A DNA stretch of 64,000 bases. Source: Larus michahellis. Its lineage: Eukaryota > Chordata > Aves > Charadriiformes > Laridae. The stretch lies in contig NC_133898.1 of the NCBI RefSeq assembly GCF_964199755.1, forward strand, positions 128,710,224 through 128,774,223, written 5' to 3'. Positions 38,714-52,320 of this stretch are shown one piece after another. Positions within the stretch are counted from its first letter, which is position 1; each line of letters opens with the position of its first letter. A program made the translations under genes and the position numbers. The notes beneath the pieces are model-generated. The model saw nothing but the letters and a program-made list of their open reading frames with translations. It did not search any database and was not told the origin of the DNA.

Positions 38714-40183
38714 GCTCAAAGCTATAACACGAATATTCATAAAATGTCATAATCTTTATTGTAATGTTCCCTTCTTAGTTGTAAAATCCTGTCTGGATCC
38801 TATTTTCCTGTACACTAGAATCGATATTGTGTTCATGAGTGAATGGCTATTATTTGTGTTACTTTTCCATTTAAGTGATTTTTTTGAGATGTGAGATAGA
38901 CACCAGGATTGTCAAACATGAATTGGTTTACTTTTTCTCTCCCCCCCACCACAAATACAGCCTGTTTGTAACTGGAATCAAACAGCGAAATTGAAAGGAA
39001 ATGATTTGCAGTCCTGATCTTTCAATTTTGGTTTGTCTGGTCTTAATGTTGAATTTGGTAGGAGGCAGAGAGGGAGAAAAAAAAAAAGAGGGGCTATTAG
39101 GATTGATGAAAGAAAAATATGTTCAACCGTTTCCATTTGGGTGAAGTAATTCTTTGAAATAATTGAAATGTGGCCCTTCCCTGAGCATGGGGACCACACT
39201 CGTCAAAATTAACTCTTGCCATTGAGAAGTTGTGTGTCTAATGGCAGTCACTGACCCAGAGTTACTAATCCAGGTCCTTACTATGGGAATGGAGAGAGAC
39301 AAAAATTTCCCTAGGACGGTTCACCCCATGCTAAGGCACTTGTCTTATGGGGGATGCATCTCCTTTGGGACGGCGGTGTCTCCCCGTCTCTGTGAATGGA
39401 GCTGAGAAGACGAGCTCACATTAGATACTTCAACTCTATGGGCTAAAACCAATTTCAATGACTCCCATCGTCAACGCACAAATATCATCCTGGCAAACGA
39501 AAACTGTCTTAGTTTTTGGTCATGTGCATTATTCTGAGCCACATGGTACCTTGTGTTCTGTCTATGGAAGGAGTGAGGAAGGTGGGAGCTCCTGGTACAG
39601 TGAGCAGGACCTTGCTTACCTCTTCTATGCCCATGTGGTGGAAAATGTCCTTGGACCGGGTGACTAGCCAGAAATGCCGTAACGTCCAACACCTGGCACA
39701 GAAATGCTGGTTGAGTCCTACAGTGTGGGGAGGAGTGGCAGGGAGGACTGTTGAGGTGGACTCATCTGTTTATTCCCAGTAGAGCCTTTCCGAGAGCCTC
39801 ACAGCTTGATTCTGCCACCTAAAATATGAGGGGACAAAGCCCACTTCTTCCCAGTGCAATCCTTCCTCAACCCCCACAATGCTCCCATAGGTTGGAATTA
39901 GAAAAAAGCATCAAGACCCAAATGCCGAGACTCTTTGCTTGATAAGAAAACATTTCCATGGATCTGAAGCATTGACTTTAGTGGGAGCAGAATGAGGGGA
40001 ATCCTCTCCATTTCCTCTCCATCAGACTGCGGGGAAGCTAATATTTTTCCCCCATTGCTTTGTCAAAGCAAACAAAAACTTAGTGACCAGAAAGAATTGG
40101 ACACAAATGGAGTATGACATATTTTTTTAAAAGCGGGGAGAAAAAAATACCATTGAACTTAAATCCAGCTATTCCATCTGGGG

Positions 40184-40206
40184 AAAAAAAAAAAAAAAAA
40201 AAAAAA
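40184..40206. repeat. Poly(A) tract (23 A)
   Basis: 23 consecutive A, followed by gaaaagaaac. Confidence 0.95.
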
Positions 40207-43140
40207 GAAAAGAAACGTGCAGGAAATGAAACCCAAACATGAATAAATCTCAAATAAATCTCAGTGGAGAAAGTGTTAGTGGGTTTTACCTAAAGCACAA
40301 GACAGGACTGCAAAACATGTATTTAGACTCGGTTTCATGAGACCCCTTCTGCGTAGTCTTCGCTCTAAAATTGGCACAATTGTTCAGTACAAACAGCATT
40401 TTTTTCCTCATTCTGATCTGGTGTCTGTACAAATCTGGCTTGGTTTTTGGTTTGTCTTTATTATTTTTGTTGCCTGTTCCCAGCTATTTCTATTTTTATG
40501 GTGTAGTATTTTGTCTATAGGGAATGAAATACAGATGTGTTCATGAAATTGTATAGCAGATGGAATTACAGGTTGGAGTTGATATGAAAAAAAAAAACTA
40601 ACAATGAGAAAAATATCTATATGAGAAGTATGCTTCCAAAGTGTGTGTTTGAATTTGAGCATTTTGTCATTCTACTGAGCTTTTTGAAAGGTTTATTTTG
40701 AAATAATGAGACTTTATGAAGGTTGAGGGTTTTGAGATACCAAAAAGCACAATTATCGTTAAACTGTTATAATTTCATTGAGGTTCCATTATGTTATTTC
40801 ATTCTTCGCCTATCTGAACATTATAAACCCAGAATTTTGACATGAAATACATAATACTTTATATCCGTTCACTAATCATCTTGCATTAGGCAAAAGGGAG
40901 AGATGCAGCAGTTTCATTTCTGCTCAGAAATCATGCAGAATTCCTGGCCTTATTTGTTCTTCATTTGCTTTAAAAATAGGATTGAATTTTGTACTTAGTG
41001 GTTGTTCTCTTTGACACCTATTATAAAGTCAAAAAGGTTTCCTTTTAACTGAGTGACAAAGAGTCTATGCAGTAAAGGGAAGAGACAGCTTGGTTTTTAT
41101 CACATCTGCAGTGAAATGTGGTTTTGGAAGGCCTAGGTCATTGAAATCACTCATGGATCTGATTTGGTCACACTGATAAATGTTAACGAGGGGGCAGGTT
41201 TGTCCTTGTTGCACTCCACAGCTACAGGCAGAGGCACTGGATAAAGCAAGTGTCTGAAGTAGTGTTAACGGTGTCCTCAGATGTTCAGAGGGCTGGTGGG
41301 TTGTCTGATGAAATGGGAGAGTCTTAAGCATTTATTTTCCTTCACCTCTTTGTCTGAAAGGAGCTCAGATTTTCTTTCCTTACTCTCACAAGTATTTCCA
41401 CTGATGCTAATGGGATGGGTTTGGCTTTGTTCATGGAAGCATTTCCTTGTCACATCTTCTTGTTTCTTTTTACTGTGGTTGTATCATGATGATTTGCTAA
41501 TGCTGACTTCAAGGTTTTATGTCCTTCTGTAGCATCAGGTCTGCTTTACTGAGAAGCTCTGTGTGTCTCTTCCATCATGTGCAGTATCTCTGTGGAGGAA
41601 AGAGTGTTTCTTCTATGATCATGATCACTGCTGCGCTCTCTGCTCTTTCCAAGGTGGTAAGACTGTTCTTTTCTATAAAGGTCCCATTTATTTTGGCAGC
41701 TGTATCATGAGCAACATTTTCCTCTTGCTTCAGCTATGTAAATGCAGGAGAGCTTTGCCAGCTTCCATGGAGCTGGCTCAACATTTATCCTGGCATAGAG
41801 CAGCAGCATCCATTGGTGAGAAGGGTGTGCTATTTGAGCGGGAGTTGCCTCTCTGGTGATATAATAGCATTGTGAATGTCTTCTGCTGTCCCTCTTACTG
41901 AAGAGAAGATTTGGGTAAAGGGTTGAGCAGGTTTTGGCAATGGAGCCCTTACAGAAACCAAGACTCATCTGATGTGGATCAAGGGTCTCCTGAGATCCCT
42001 TAGGCAGCAGAGCACTGACAGACACGTTCACCTCTGGAACTCTGTTTTGTTTTCTTGTGGTTTTCTCCTAAGATTTGGAGGCACAGAGCCCTGCAGAGAG
42101 TCAGAGTTGGCTAAATCACGGCTCAGGTCAAGTCAAGATTGTTGGCAGCAGGTGAGGGAGATGTCCATGCTATTAAAATGCAGACTTGTGTCTGAGATAT
42201 GAAGGTGAAACCATGATTTGAGGACTTCTGGGTCCTTTAACGGCTGTATGGTTGGGCATCAGGACATGCCCAGGCTCATATGCTAAAGGGGAGACCAGTG
42301 CACCATCAGAAGATCCTTCAAAAAAATATCAGAGCTTAAAATACATATAAAATGTACTGCAATTTGAAATCCTTCTCTGAAATATGGACTTACTTAGCAA
42401 AGGGGACTAAAGACATACTGCCTGAGGTGGCAACTGTGTATGGCCATTCCACTGTCAGGAAAAGGTGGTTGTTCAAACAAGTGATGGATCATCTGAAACC
42501 TGAAGAGAATTAGCCTGGAATCACCAAAGCGGTCATGCCACCCAGCCCACAGTCCTGCCTGACCGTAACTTGACTAGATGTACAAGGAGGAGGTGTAAGG
42601 GTGGTAGATGCTGAAAGGATAATCTTCCCCCTACTCAGTGGGCCTGGCCCATCCCTGAAGCTGGCTTGAATCGCAAACATGTACCTTGAATTACATTTCT
42701 GAAGTGATAATGACATTAGCTGTGAGGACACTCAGCTCTTCTTGGTGCCAGTCCCTCTTTGGATCATTAGCTCAACACCGATGACATCACTTGGCAGTGA
42801 ATTTCTTACAGATCTGCCTGGGCACCAGATGAGCGTTGTACTCCCCAGCCAATTTCAGTGTTCGAGACGAACAACCAAACTCCCTTGCTGGTGGACCTGC
42901 TTGGGGTCTCATCTCATGATCTAGGATGCTCTTTATATACCACTGAAATGCAGGGGGAGGAGTTGAATAACACTTGGATGTGCTCTGAATATGTAAAAGC
43001 TCTAGACTTGATAAGAGCCACAGATTATTATCCCATTCCTCTTTGGTTCCTTGTCTACGTCCACACTAATAAATTAAACAGCACAGGACCTCGGAACAGG
43101 CACTGGCACTCAGCTGTCAATATTGTTCAATTGTATGTGG

Positions 43141-43258
43141 GGTCCTTGGCACGGTTTTGGCTGGGGACATCTAGCATTGACCCAAACAATCCCCTACCTG
43201 AGGATTTAGCAGGCGCTTTGGTTGTGGGCACCCCGTCTTGGAGGCTAAGGGAGACTCT
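43141..43258 (+). repeat. Unassigned ~130-bp interspersed repeat, copy 5
   Basis: The first half is very close to copy 2: ggtccttggcacggttttgg, acatctagcattgacccaaa and caatccccta. The second half is more diverged but ends with accccgtcttggaggctaag, like the other 3' ends. Confidence 0.7.
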
Positions 43259-43876
43259 CACAGGGAGAAAGAATGGGCCCTGGCAGTGTTTTGTTTATTA
43301 GAGGTATAGGTAACATGAACCTCACCAGCTGCCAGTTAAATGGCATGACAAGCCATGGTGTGATAGTCAAGAGGAGGTAGTGTTAGGCTAGACCTGCAAC
43401 CAAGTCCCTGCTTAATAAGAGAGACAAGGTTTGAGGGAGAGATCATATCTTTTACTAGAAATATATATTTTATTATTAAAATACCTCCCCCTTTAAACTG
43501 TGCCTCTTCTATTACCTTAGACTATGCCAGCTACCAAAATGTGACTCAGAAGTGTTTAGAAATGTCTAACAATGGATTTTGTCTCAGCATCATCATTCTA
43601 GCGTTAACGAACTTTTGTGGCCCTTTAAATCCTTGTGGCCTGCACCCTGTTCTTGTCCCAGGGTACACACCAAAGCCAGAGACTTCAACTTTGCAAGGTG
43701 CCAAAGGTTTCTTATTAAGTCCAAAAATACCATCCCTGCTTTCTGTGGAGCTGAGGGGATCAGTATGTTCCAGGAAGAGCCCAGAATTTTTTTGCTCCAT
43801 GCCTTCCCTTTGTTATCCTGCCAACAGAGCCTCAAGGACAGCATATGGCCTTATTACACTTGCTTTTTATAAAAAA

Positions 43877-43882
43877 AATAAA
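43877..43882 (+). terminator. Candidate poly(A) signal AATAAA with GU-rich downstream element
   Basis: The signal lies in an A-rich run and is followed 30-55 bases later by ggtgtaaaatgtgctgtgtt, a plausible GU-rich element. Confidence 0.4.
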
Positions 43883-46800
43883 TTCAGACTCCTCAGTGCT
43901 GCATGAGTTTTAATGGTGTAAAATGTGCTGTGTTTATGCGAGTTTCCCTCCGACAAGTAAGATATTTCTGCAGAATTCAGCAGCTTCAGAGCTGGCTGCA
44001 TTTTCTTGCAATAATTCCTTATTTTTTCAGGCTAGGGCAATGATTGCTTCCCCCCAGTCCAAGGCTGATTTAAAATGTAATTGTTTGCCTTCTTCCCAAA
44101 ATGCTTCCTCAGCTCCAATGCTCACTAGGAACTCAGCCTTGGGCTTTCTCAAAACTCATAGCCAAAAGAGCTGAAAGAATTTGCATCAAGTGAACGCTGG
44201 GGAAGTGTTTGGCATGGCAACTTGAGATTGGGTTAAGAGTTCACAGATTTGGTAAAGCAGATGGCTGCACATCTCTCTGGCTCACTTGGATTTGCTCGCT
44301 CTGTCAGGTCCTGTATTCAGTGCATCAGATGCTTTTGAATTATTACTTTTTTTTCTATAAATATGAAACTTTTTTATGGGAGAAAACAAAAGCATTTTCC
44401 TCTTCTTACATCATGACACAAGCAGCCCTGATCCATATCAACCAAATACAGGTCATTCAAACAGCGGAGATCACCCATAACACTTTATTGGAGCAGTACG
44501 TTCCTTTCTCAGGAAAAGAAGAGCCTGGTTTACCTGGAGAAAAAAGACAGCTGAAATGACTGTGGTATTAAAATTTATACCAAATTGCATGATTTTTAAA
44601 AATGGAGAATTTCAAGCGAATGCAGGAAAGAGCGGTTGGCATCAGTGAAGAATATAGATGAATGTAGATAACATCAGTGCCGTTATCTCCACATTGCTGA
44701 TGTGCAGCATCGCTACTCTGATACAACCCTTTCAGTCATGACTTTCTCCGCATCGAACTATTTGGCTGAAATTGCCAATGGAGATGTTCCTTGGAGCCCA
44801 CTGTTGCTTCAGCCTTCGTGATGGGATATTGGGACATTGGACAAAAATTCTTTAGCGTTGCTGTTCCATCCATCAGCACTGCAACTCCCAGCCTACTTTC
44901 TTTGAGATATGTTTGATGTACCAGGTAATTGAAGAAACGATTCTCTGCTCACTTCTCATTTAGTCTAATCTGAAAAACTGTTTAAGCAATGACTAAAGTC
45001 TAGTTATTTTCGTGTCCCATGGCTACCTCCATAGTTTATTTTGCTACTTGAGGAGTTCCAGAAGATACGTCCTTCAAACTTGCAAGCTTTAGCAGCCCAG
45101 TGTGCGGTCAGAGGTTCTTCCCCTAGCTGTGTCCAGGCTGTGTTACCATGGTAGGATCTTAGAGTGCTTTGCTTTTGTAGGCACTAAGAAGGACACTATG
45201 AGAATACCCTACCATTTTAGTTCCTTGAGAATTTGTCTTAGCAGCAATAACGTAAGCTTTTAGTACACGGCTTATTTACTATTCTTTATTAAGGTATCTT
45301 TTGTCTCCATCACCATGACAATTAGTCACCCCTCTGTACCTTATGTGGATACATGTGAGGCAAGATATTGCTACTCAGTCATTCTCCCAGAGCAATTTTA
45401 TTGCTTCCCCTTGCTCTTTAGCAAGAACTGAAAAGGTCTCCCACAGAGCTCCAGTAGGAATCTCTGAAGTTTTAAGATTTTGACTGAGTCTCCGCTAGAA
45501 ATAGGATCTCATCCATGTAAGTGATTCTTGGCCCTTCAGCTTTCCGTTTGCTCCAAAACATTCTGGCTGCTTTGGGAGGCAAAAAAAAAGATAAAAAAAT
45601 CAATAACTTTTGCAATCTAAGGTGATATTCATCTCACCTGACTTTAGACATCTACAGCGTGGATGCCCTGCATGAGTAGATTAATGAACGGAGGCCACTT
45701 TTACAGCCTGTAGAAATGAATATGCGCTTCTGGGATGCAATTCCTGTCACCGTAAAACAGCTGCCCACACTTTGTCAGATGAATCATGTCCTAGAAATGT
45801 CTGTGTCTGTCTTGACTTTAGAAGAAGTCCAAGACACTAACTTGAATACAAGCATCAATCTCTGTTCAGATAATGAGGTTCCCAGTGTCTCAAGACCAAA
45901 ATCAATTTTTAAAGTGTACTCTGCAGCCTGCTTACCTGTCAAGGTGATCTTCTGTTTCTTACACACTTTATGGGTGTGGAAGGAAAAGAACTTCTCGCGT
46001 TCAACATAATGAGTCAAGTTGGTGACATTACAATTTCTACTTCTGCAAAACATCTCATTGGAAACTTTATGGTCAGTTTACACCTTATTTGTATGGTAGA
46101 ACTTCCAAACAATCTAGTTTTCATCTTCTTCCCCAACTCAGGGTTTCAGTAGAGAAGTGTCACCTGCTGAAACTCTAGTCATTTCAGTCTTGGTCATCTA
46201 TCTTGGTCATAGTCTCACCAGACTTGGTCATAGTCAATTTTGCGTAGCTTGTTAATTCAGATAAGCTTGCAGCACAAGGTAGCACAGCCTTAAACAGCTG
46301 AGATCAGCCTGCCAAGCCCCTCCAAAGGGGCACTGTAAGGTCCTTCAGCACCTCTTCCAGATTTTTACTGCACCATATAACAACAATTCAAAGGTGTGAA
46401 CTGCAATGTCTGCTGCCTTACAGTTGGAGAGGAAATCTTTCCGCGTACCCATCTCTCTTGCACAAAACTGACATCTTTTTCTGGCAGAACAAGTGGCGTA
46501 GTTTGTTCTCATCTTCCAGAGGTTTTAGTGGAGTAACATCAAGGATCCAGTGCTGAGACATTCCCTGTGCATTCCATAAAGCACAGATCTTGCAGATTTC
46601 TTTGTAGACATCTTGCTGGAATCTGGATGCTATGAGCTGCTGCAGCAATCAGTGTCCTTGCATGACCCAATGAACAAAACGCGTTCGGTTCCCAAAACCA
46701 CTGGCTAAGGCTGCAGTCAAAGGCTGCACACAGATGACCCAACCGGGAAAAGAAACTACAGGTGCATGTAGATGAGAGGAACTGGTCTGACACCTGCTGT

Positions 46801-48184
46801 GGAAAAGAAGCTGAGATGCCTTGGCATGAAATGGAGGAACAAGAAATTAAAACAGCTGTTACTCCAAGATGGATTGATGAGTTCAAGACGGAATAGAACA
46901 GCATTGAAATGTGTCAGTGCTTTAGAAAATCCAAAGCTCCACGCATTTTTAAGAGCTTGGAGAGAATGAATATTGCTGGTAAGATTCATTTTATCTGACT
47001 TAGATAACTAAAAGTTAGCTCTCCAAACTCAAGTTAGTGCTGCTCAACTTTCTCTTTGATTCTCGGAGAATAATACTCACCTCTCCTAGCAGAGATATCT
47101 AAAGTAGGAGAGATGAATCGGTCTCTGGAAATGCCTATTTCTTGCCACCGACTACAAAAGAAGCCAAGGGTGATTTTTCTAACACAATGTGGAGATCACA
47201 AGCTATTTTCACTAGGCATGCAGCAAATTCTTCTGTGTAAGAATGAGGCAACATTCCTGCTTCTTCCACCCACGATTCATCAGAGAAGTTCAGACATTAT
47301 CATCCAAGGGGCAAAGCCACTCTAGAGGGTCGATATCTTTGTTGTATCCTAGAATAATGAAGCCTGCTCCTCTCAACTAGCCTCAGAGTCTTGCATTCCT
47401 AAGTTTTACGTAGTCTAATTTTAAGCAACTTGGCTTATCAGACTTTGACAACTTTTATAGCTCAGGAGCTTGTGCTTTAAGCATCTGAGTATTTTCTGGG
47501 TAGGCAGTAAGGAAGTCTTCATGGACATTCTGGCCTTTCAACCTTTTTGGGTTAGGCTTGTGGTTCACTGTCTTGCTGTTGCTTAGAGTTTGGGAGAAGC
47601 AGTGCTTTTCCTTTCACAAGGATTTTTGTTGCTGTTGTTGGGTTTCTCTCTGTCTTTTAAATTGATTTTTCTTTAGAATAATGATCATGGCTAAAGGAGT
47701 GCTCTTGCAGTGAGGCAGCACTCCTAGCACATACCTCCGAACTTTGACTGCTTTTCCACTGGCTCATCAGGCTTCCAGACGAATGCCTCAGTTAATGAAA
47801 GCCCAGGGTACAGGCGCACTGTGATGAGAATGTGTCTAATCCTGACACTTTCCTCTTTAAAGGGACAAGCATTCCTCCTGACTAGGGACTTTGTCAAGTA
47901 TTTTACTTTTCTGTGAGCCAGATTGATACGAGCTCCCGCGATGTTAGGTAGACAGCACCAGCAAAGGTAGGCTCTTCTCAAAAAGTAGATAGTTTTTAAA
48001 AATAAGGTAATCAAGGTGAAGTGGCAGGTTTGCCACGTGGAGGAGCTTCTCAGGCCAAGATCAAGGTGTGCTGTGAGAGAGGTGTGGGTTCCTACATGGA
48101 GGGGCTTTGCAATGAGGAGCTGAGGAGCAACGGTGGAGCTGACTGCAGGGGTCAAGCCTGATGGGACGATGTAGTGTCTGACGG

Positions 48185-48230
48185 AACAAATGTGTGGCTA
48201 CTGACACAACAAATGTGTGGCTACTGACAC
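48185..48230. repeat. 23-bp direct tandem repeat, two copies
   Basis: A unit starting aacaaatgtgtggctactga is present twice without gap or mismatch (48185-48207 and 48208-48230). Confidence 0.97.
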
Positions 48231-50127
48231 AACCAAGAGCACCTTGTGCTGGATTTGTGCTGTTTCTTACAGCCTCACAAGTGTTCAGCATAAAATCTAA
48301 AGGGAGGCAGGGATGGAAGACCTTGGAAAAAACATTTGTCTTTATCTTCATTGAGCTCCTAACATTCATCCAGCTTCCTCCAGCCTCTGTCTGGGGCTTC
48401 ATTAGCTGAAGATTGAGGATGACACTTTCAAAATGCGAGGTTTTTTCTTTTAATATAAAACATTCCTTCTAAGTAAATCTGCAGCCTTTCCCACCTGAGT
48501 ATCATATATTTACTTACCTAGACATTTGGAGCGGGGAGAGAAGTTGAAAGAGGGATTAATCTCATTTAATTTTTACTTGCTAAAAGTTAAAATGCCTTGT
48601 CTAAACTCTTTGTATCCCCTTCCTCTACCACCACTGGAAGGAGACGGGCACCTTCGGAGAGGAATTCATCCCACATATCTCACACCACTTTTTTGGGTCT
48701 GACTTTCTGGTGAGTAACTTGAACTCAGATGAAACTCATCCTATTTATCTGAGTAAAGGCCACTTGAGGAGGTAGAAATTGCAGAACCAAGCACTAAATG
48801 AATTCCTGAAATACTCTTCAAGGGACAGGGACATTTCTGCTGTGAGCCCGTATTTGAGGTGGTCATGAAGTCAGCCGGATACCTCTTCTTGGAGCTGTGA
48901 TTTAACCTGCAGCCTCAGGTCTTCCTGACTACTTTCAGATTACTGTGTTGTCTTGCTTAGATAAAAGTCTAGTTGGTTATAAAGTAAAACCAATGTGTTT
49001 GATGAAATTAGCAAGTTACCATCATGCTTCTACTATTTTAAAGCTTGTTTGACTCCGAAAAGTCAAATCTGGCTGCAGTAAGCCATTAAGGTGCGTGTCT
49101 AGGGCATGTGATAGGCTGGGTGGAGAGATGTACAAAGACCGGGGAGATGTATATTAGCAGTGTGCCACCAGTGACAGGCAAGCAGCAAAGTGGTGGTTCT
49201 TCTCTGAGCACTGGGAAGTTTTGCTGTAGTTTCGGAGTAGACGCGAGTATAAAGTCGAGGTACCTCAGCTGCTCTCATCCAGCCCACAGAGGCAGGGCAG
49301 TTGGGTGCACTAAGGCAATTCTGGATTAACTCCATGGAATTAAGGGGCTGAACTTGGTTTCGCCCCAGCGATTTCCTGAATTGCCTCCTTTGCGGTATAT
49401 TCCACGTGCCTGCTTGCTGAGCTGTGAAGTTGGTTTTTTGGGGTAGGAGCTAAGCGTCATCCTTGAGTTAGCTCCACGCGGTGGGTTATTGCCAGGGCTG
49501 CAGTCATTTGCATCTCATCTTGATAATTTCAAAAAAGAGCGAGCCCCTTGTGAATTCATCTCTGGCTTGGAGTCATGGGGCCGGTACGGAGGATCCTTCT
49601 TTAGGGAAGTCATCTGTGGAAGAAGTCGATCCTTTAAAACGTTAAATGCACAAACTCAAATCCCGGCTGTGGGAAGCCGAAAACCAGTTTGCCCGGCCAG
49701 CAACTGGTGGGTGACGGAGGGAAGCAGCAGTTTGACGACACAAAATCACCTGTGAACTCCAGGAGCTCAGTGGGGTGGCAGAATGCCGTGACTCAAACAC
49801 ACAGTCGCGTCCCTCATTGAACGGTTTTTACATTTCTTTAAATGTCGGGATTTCGACAAAGTTTTCATGCTTTTTCTTAAGGCAAAAGTATATGTGCTTG
49901 TGAAATTGTGAAATTGATGTGTTATTTTGTATCTGTTAAAAAAAAAAATGTATTTAAAGCTAAAGAGCCGTTATTGTGCGGGGTTTTCTCTCAAACTGGT
50001 GCATACACTTTACATCAGGGACCTACTATACATAACAAAAATCAGTGATACAGTTACTGTAAAACCAGATACACACCTTTTACTGTAATAATAACTTTAA
50101 AAACCTTGCACTGTAATGGTTACTATT

Positions 50128-50158
50128 AAAAAAAAAAAAAAAAAAACCAAAAAAAAAA
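50128..50158. repeat. Poly(A) tracts
   Basis: 19 A, then cc, then 10 A, in an AT-rich 3'UTR-like block. Confidence 0.93.
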
Positions 50159-50229
50159 ACCTCTTGTCAGAACTGATTTTGTATCTTTGATTATATCTGA
50201 AATTTTAGCATTTTTGTATACTTACCATG

Positions 50230-50570
50230 TCAACGATCGCATCCTCCATGGTTAATTTCCGGGTTCTGTTTCCTTTCCGTCTAATCAAACACGTGCATTG
50301 CTACATGTGGATGGGCAGGGTTTGGCCACGGGAACCGAGTAGGTCACCCCCCTGCTCTCGTTCAGAGACGTGCGCCCGAACGAGCCGAGCAGAAGGAAAA
50401 ACAAAGACCCCTAAAACCATTTGGATGGTTTCAGACCCCGTTCAGAGTTCCAGCTGCCCCGATCATGCGACGTTTCTTTATTCTGGCGTTGTTCTGGCCA
50501 CGTTGGCCGTGCAGCTCCGTCACGCAGCAATGCATTGCGAGTAGGTAGGAAATCCAAACCGACGAGATAA
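50230..50570. other. CpG-rich patch
   Basis: About 24 CpG in 340 bases (for example gacgtgcgcccgaacgagcc), with AT-rich sequence on both sides. Function unknown. Confidence 0.55.
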
Positions 50571-52234
50571 CTTTGCAACCACTAAGTTTCTTGACTTTTT
50601 CTTTTTCTTCCCCTTTTTAAACGTTTTCTTTTTTTTTTTAAATAAGATGTATTTGGAATCAGACAGCATGGTGTTGCAATTCTTTCTATTTTTAAATACT
50701 GATACATTCTGTGTGTAAAGTCTTGTTTCTTAGCTAAGAGAATCTTAAATGTGGAGCTGAGTTCGAACCATTTTTTTCCTTGTTGTACTGTGATTTGGGA
50801 ATTATTTTGATATAATCCTTTAATTTGGTAGAAGATTTCCCACACCTTCTCCCCTCCTTCCTATCATCATTTCATATTTTTTACAAAACTGAAAAAAAAC
50901 AAACAAACAAAGGAACAAATAATCTTTTTTTCTCTCTTTAGGCTGTGTAATGTTGTGTTGTCCAGATTCTGTATAAAAATATGTATATGATGTATCTGAT
51001 ATTTGGCAGTGAACGGCTGCAACTTTAACCAATATAATTAACAAAGAAATGCATAATGTTGGTGTTTTAAAAAGTAAAAAAAAAAAAAACCTAGTTAAGA
51101 TGTTTGTGTAAACTTGCATGGTTTAAAATGTACTTAGTGCATTGAGAAATGTTGTTAGGGTCCTAAGTGAAAGGCTGGTTTACTTTTTGATTCTAATGGT
51201 GATTGGTTTGTTGATCAGAATATCCCCTATACTGTATGTCTTAGTTTATTTAGCATATTTATTTTTTTTTTCTCAAGATCTAGCATAGTGTATCTATCTA
51301 TATGTAATACTGTTCCTTAAAACCAGGTTGTGGAAACTGCGTTTCGTCCGGCAAAATGATGTTTTGCATCACAGTTGTGATTCAGTTGCGTTCCATTTAA
51401 TTTGCTGTGAAGTCCAGGTTTTGACTTTCCTTTGGGATCTCACTTGCTGGTGGGGAGATGCTATAGAGCCCAGGCTGTGAGTGCTGCTGGGACAAGGAGG
51501 ACCCGAGGGGCTTCCTCCAGTCAGACACCAGGACATCAGCGTCAGGCCTGGCGGTCCCTGACAGCGGAGGGGTATGAGGGCAGGATTTGGTCCCTCCTTC
51601 ATGAACGAAGGCTGGGTTTTTCCTCTGGGCAGCATGTGTTTTATCAGGATCACAGCAGGCATCCCCTGGGTTTTCTCCCAGGATGAATTTGGATGAATTT
51701 GGCTTTTAGTGGCAGCCATCCAACACTGCTGAAATAACGGGGTACCAGCAGCGGAGTGTGGATGACCAGCCCTTGCCACCATGAGAAACACCATGAACCT
51801 CCAGCATTGGCAATAAGCTCCATGCTCCCTTCCAGAAGCACAAACCCGCCGCGTTCGAAAGGAGTTGAGTCTGGCCGATGGATGTGATGACATCCAGGAC
51901 CAAACATCAATGTGGGAAGCACATGGGCAATGGTCACACTTCATTTTCACGTCTCCTGCCCCCACCACACCTCTTACCAGTTTTCTCCAAGCTTTGCTTC
52001 TGCTGAACCACCAGAATGGGGACGTTTCCAAGCCTCCAGCAGGAACCGCACCACCACCATCAAAAGTCACTGGCTTTAGTGACCATTAATGGCTCCTGGG
52101 ACTGACCTCCTTGCACTGGTCAATGAGGACACGTTCTTGTCTCTTAATGCCTGAAAAAATCTCCAGTGGCCTTTCCCAAAAATAAGACAGAGCTAGACTT
52201 AGACACACAGAGCTATCCAATTTCTTTGTGTTCT

Positions 52235-52320
52235 TCATCCCCAAGGGTCTCAAAGGGCTTTTCCTGCGTAACACGATTGTACTCGTGCAGCCTGTAAGTG
52301 GCAGAGCACTGTTACTAACC
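52235..52320 (-). repeat. Possible ancient CORE-SINE remnant
   Basis: The + strand shows catccccaagggtctcaaag, then gcagcctgtaagtggcagag, like the reverse-complemented MIR/CORE phrase acagctagtaagtggcagag. Low confidence. Confidence 0.35.

Larger units (their letters stand above)
38561..41060. other. AT-rich 3'UTR-like block
   Basis: AT-rich with the poly(A) signal above, two AATAAA at 40242 and 40253 and a 23-A run at 40184. No coding frame recognised. Confidence 0.4.
41061..49800. other. Non-coding flank, mostly unremarkable
   Basis: Holds unassigned repeat copy 5 at 43141, a poly(A) signal at 43877 and the 23-bp tandem at 48185. The open frames of 70-150 codons have no family resemblance and overlap on both strands, as chance frames do. 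Confidence 0.5.
49801..51340. other. AT-rich 3'UTR-like block with a CpG-rich core
   Basis: A/T-rich with ttgtatctttgattatatct-type sequence, poly(A) tracts at 50128 and T-runs. A CpG-rich patch sits at 50230-50570. No coding frame recognised. Confidence 0.4.

Noticed and set aside
51369..52070. Calling the 233-codon minus frame a gene
   Set aside because: No domain, signal peptide or homology is recognised and several overlapping frames occur on both strands. Kept only as a finding.
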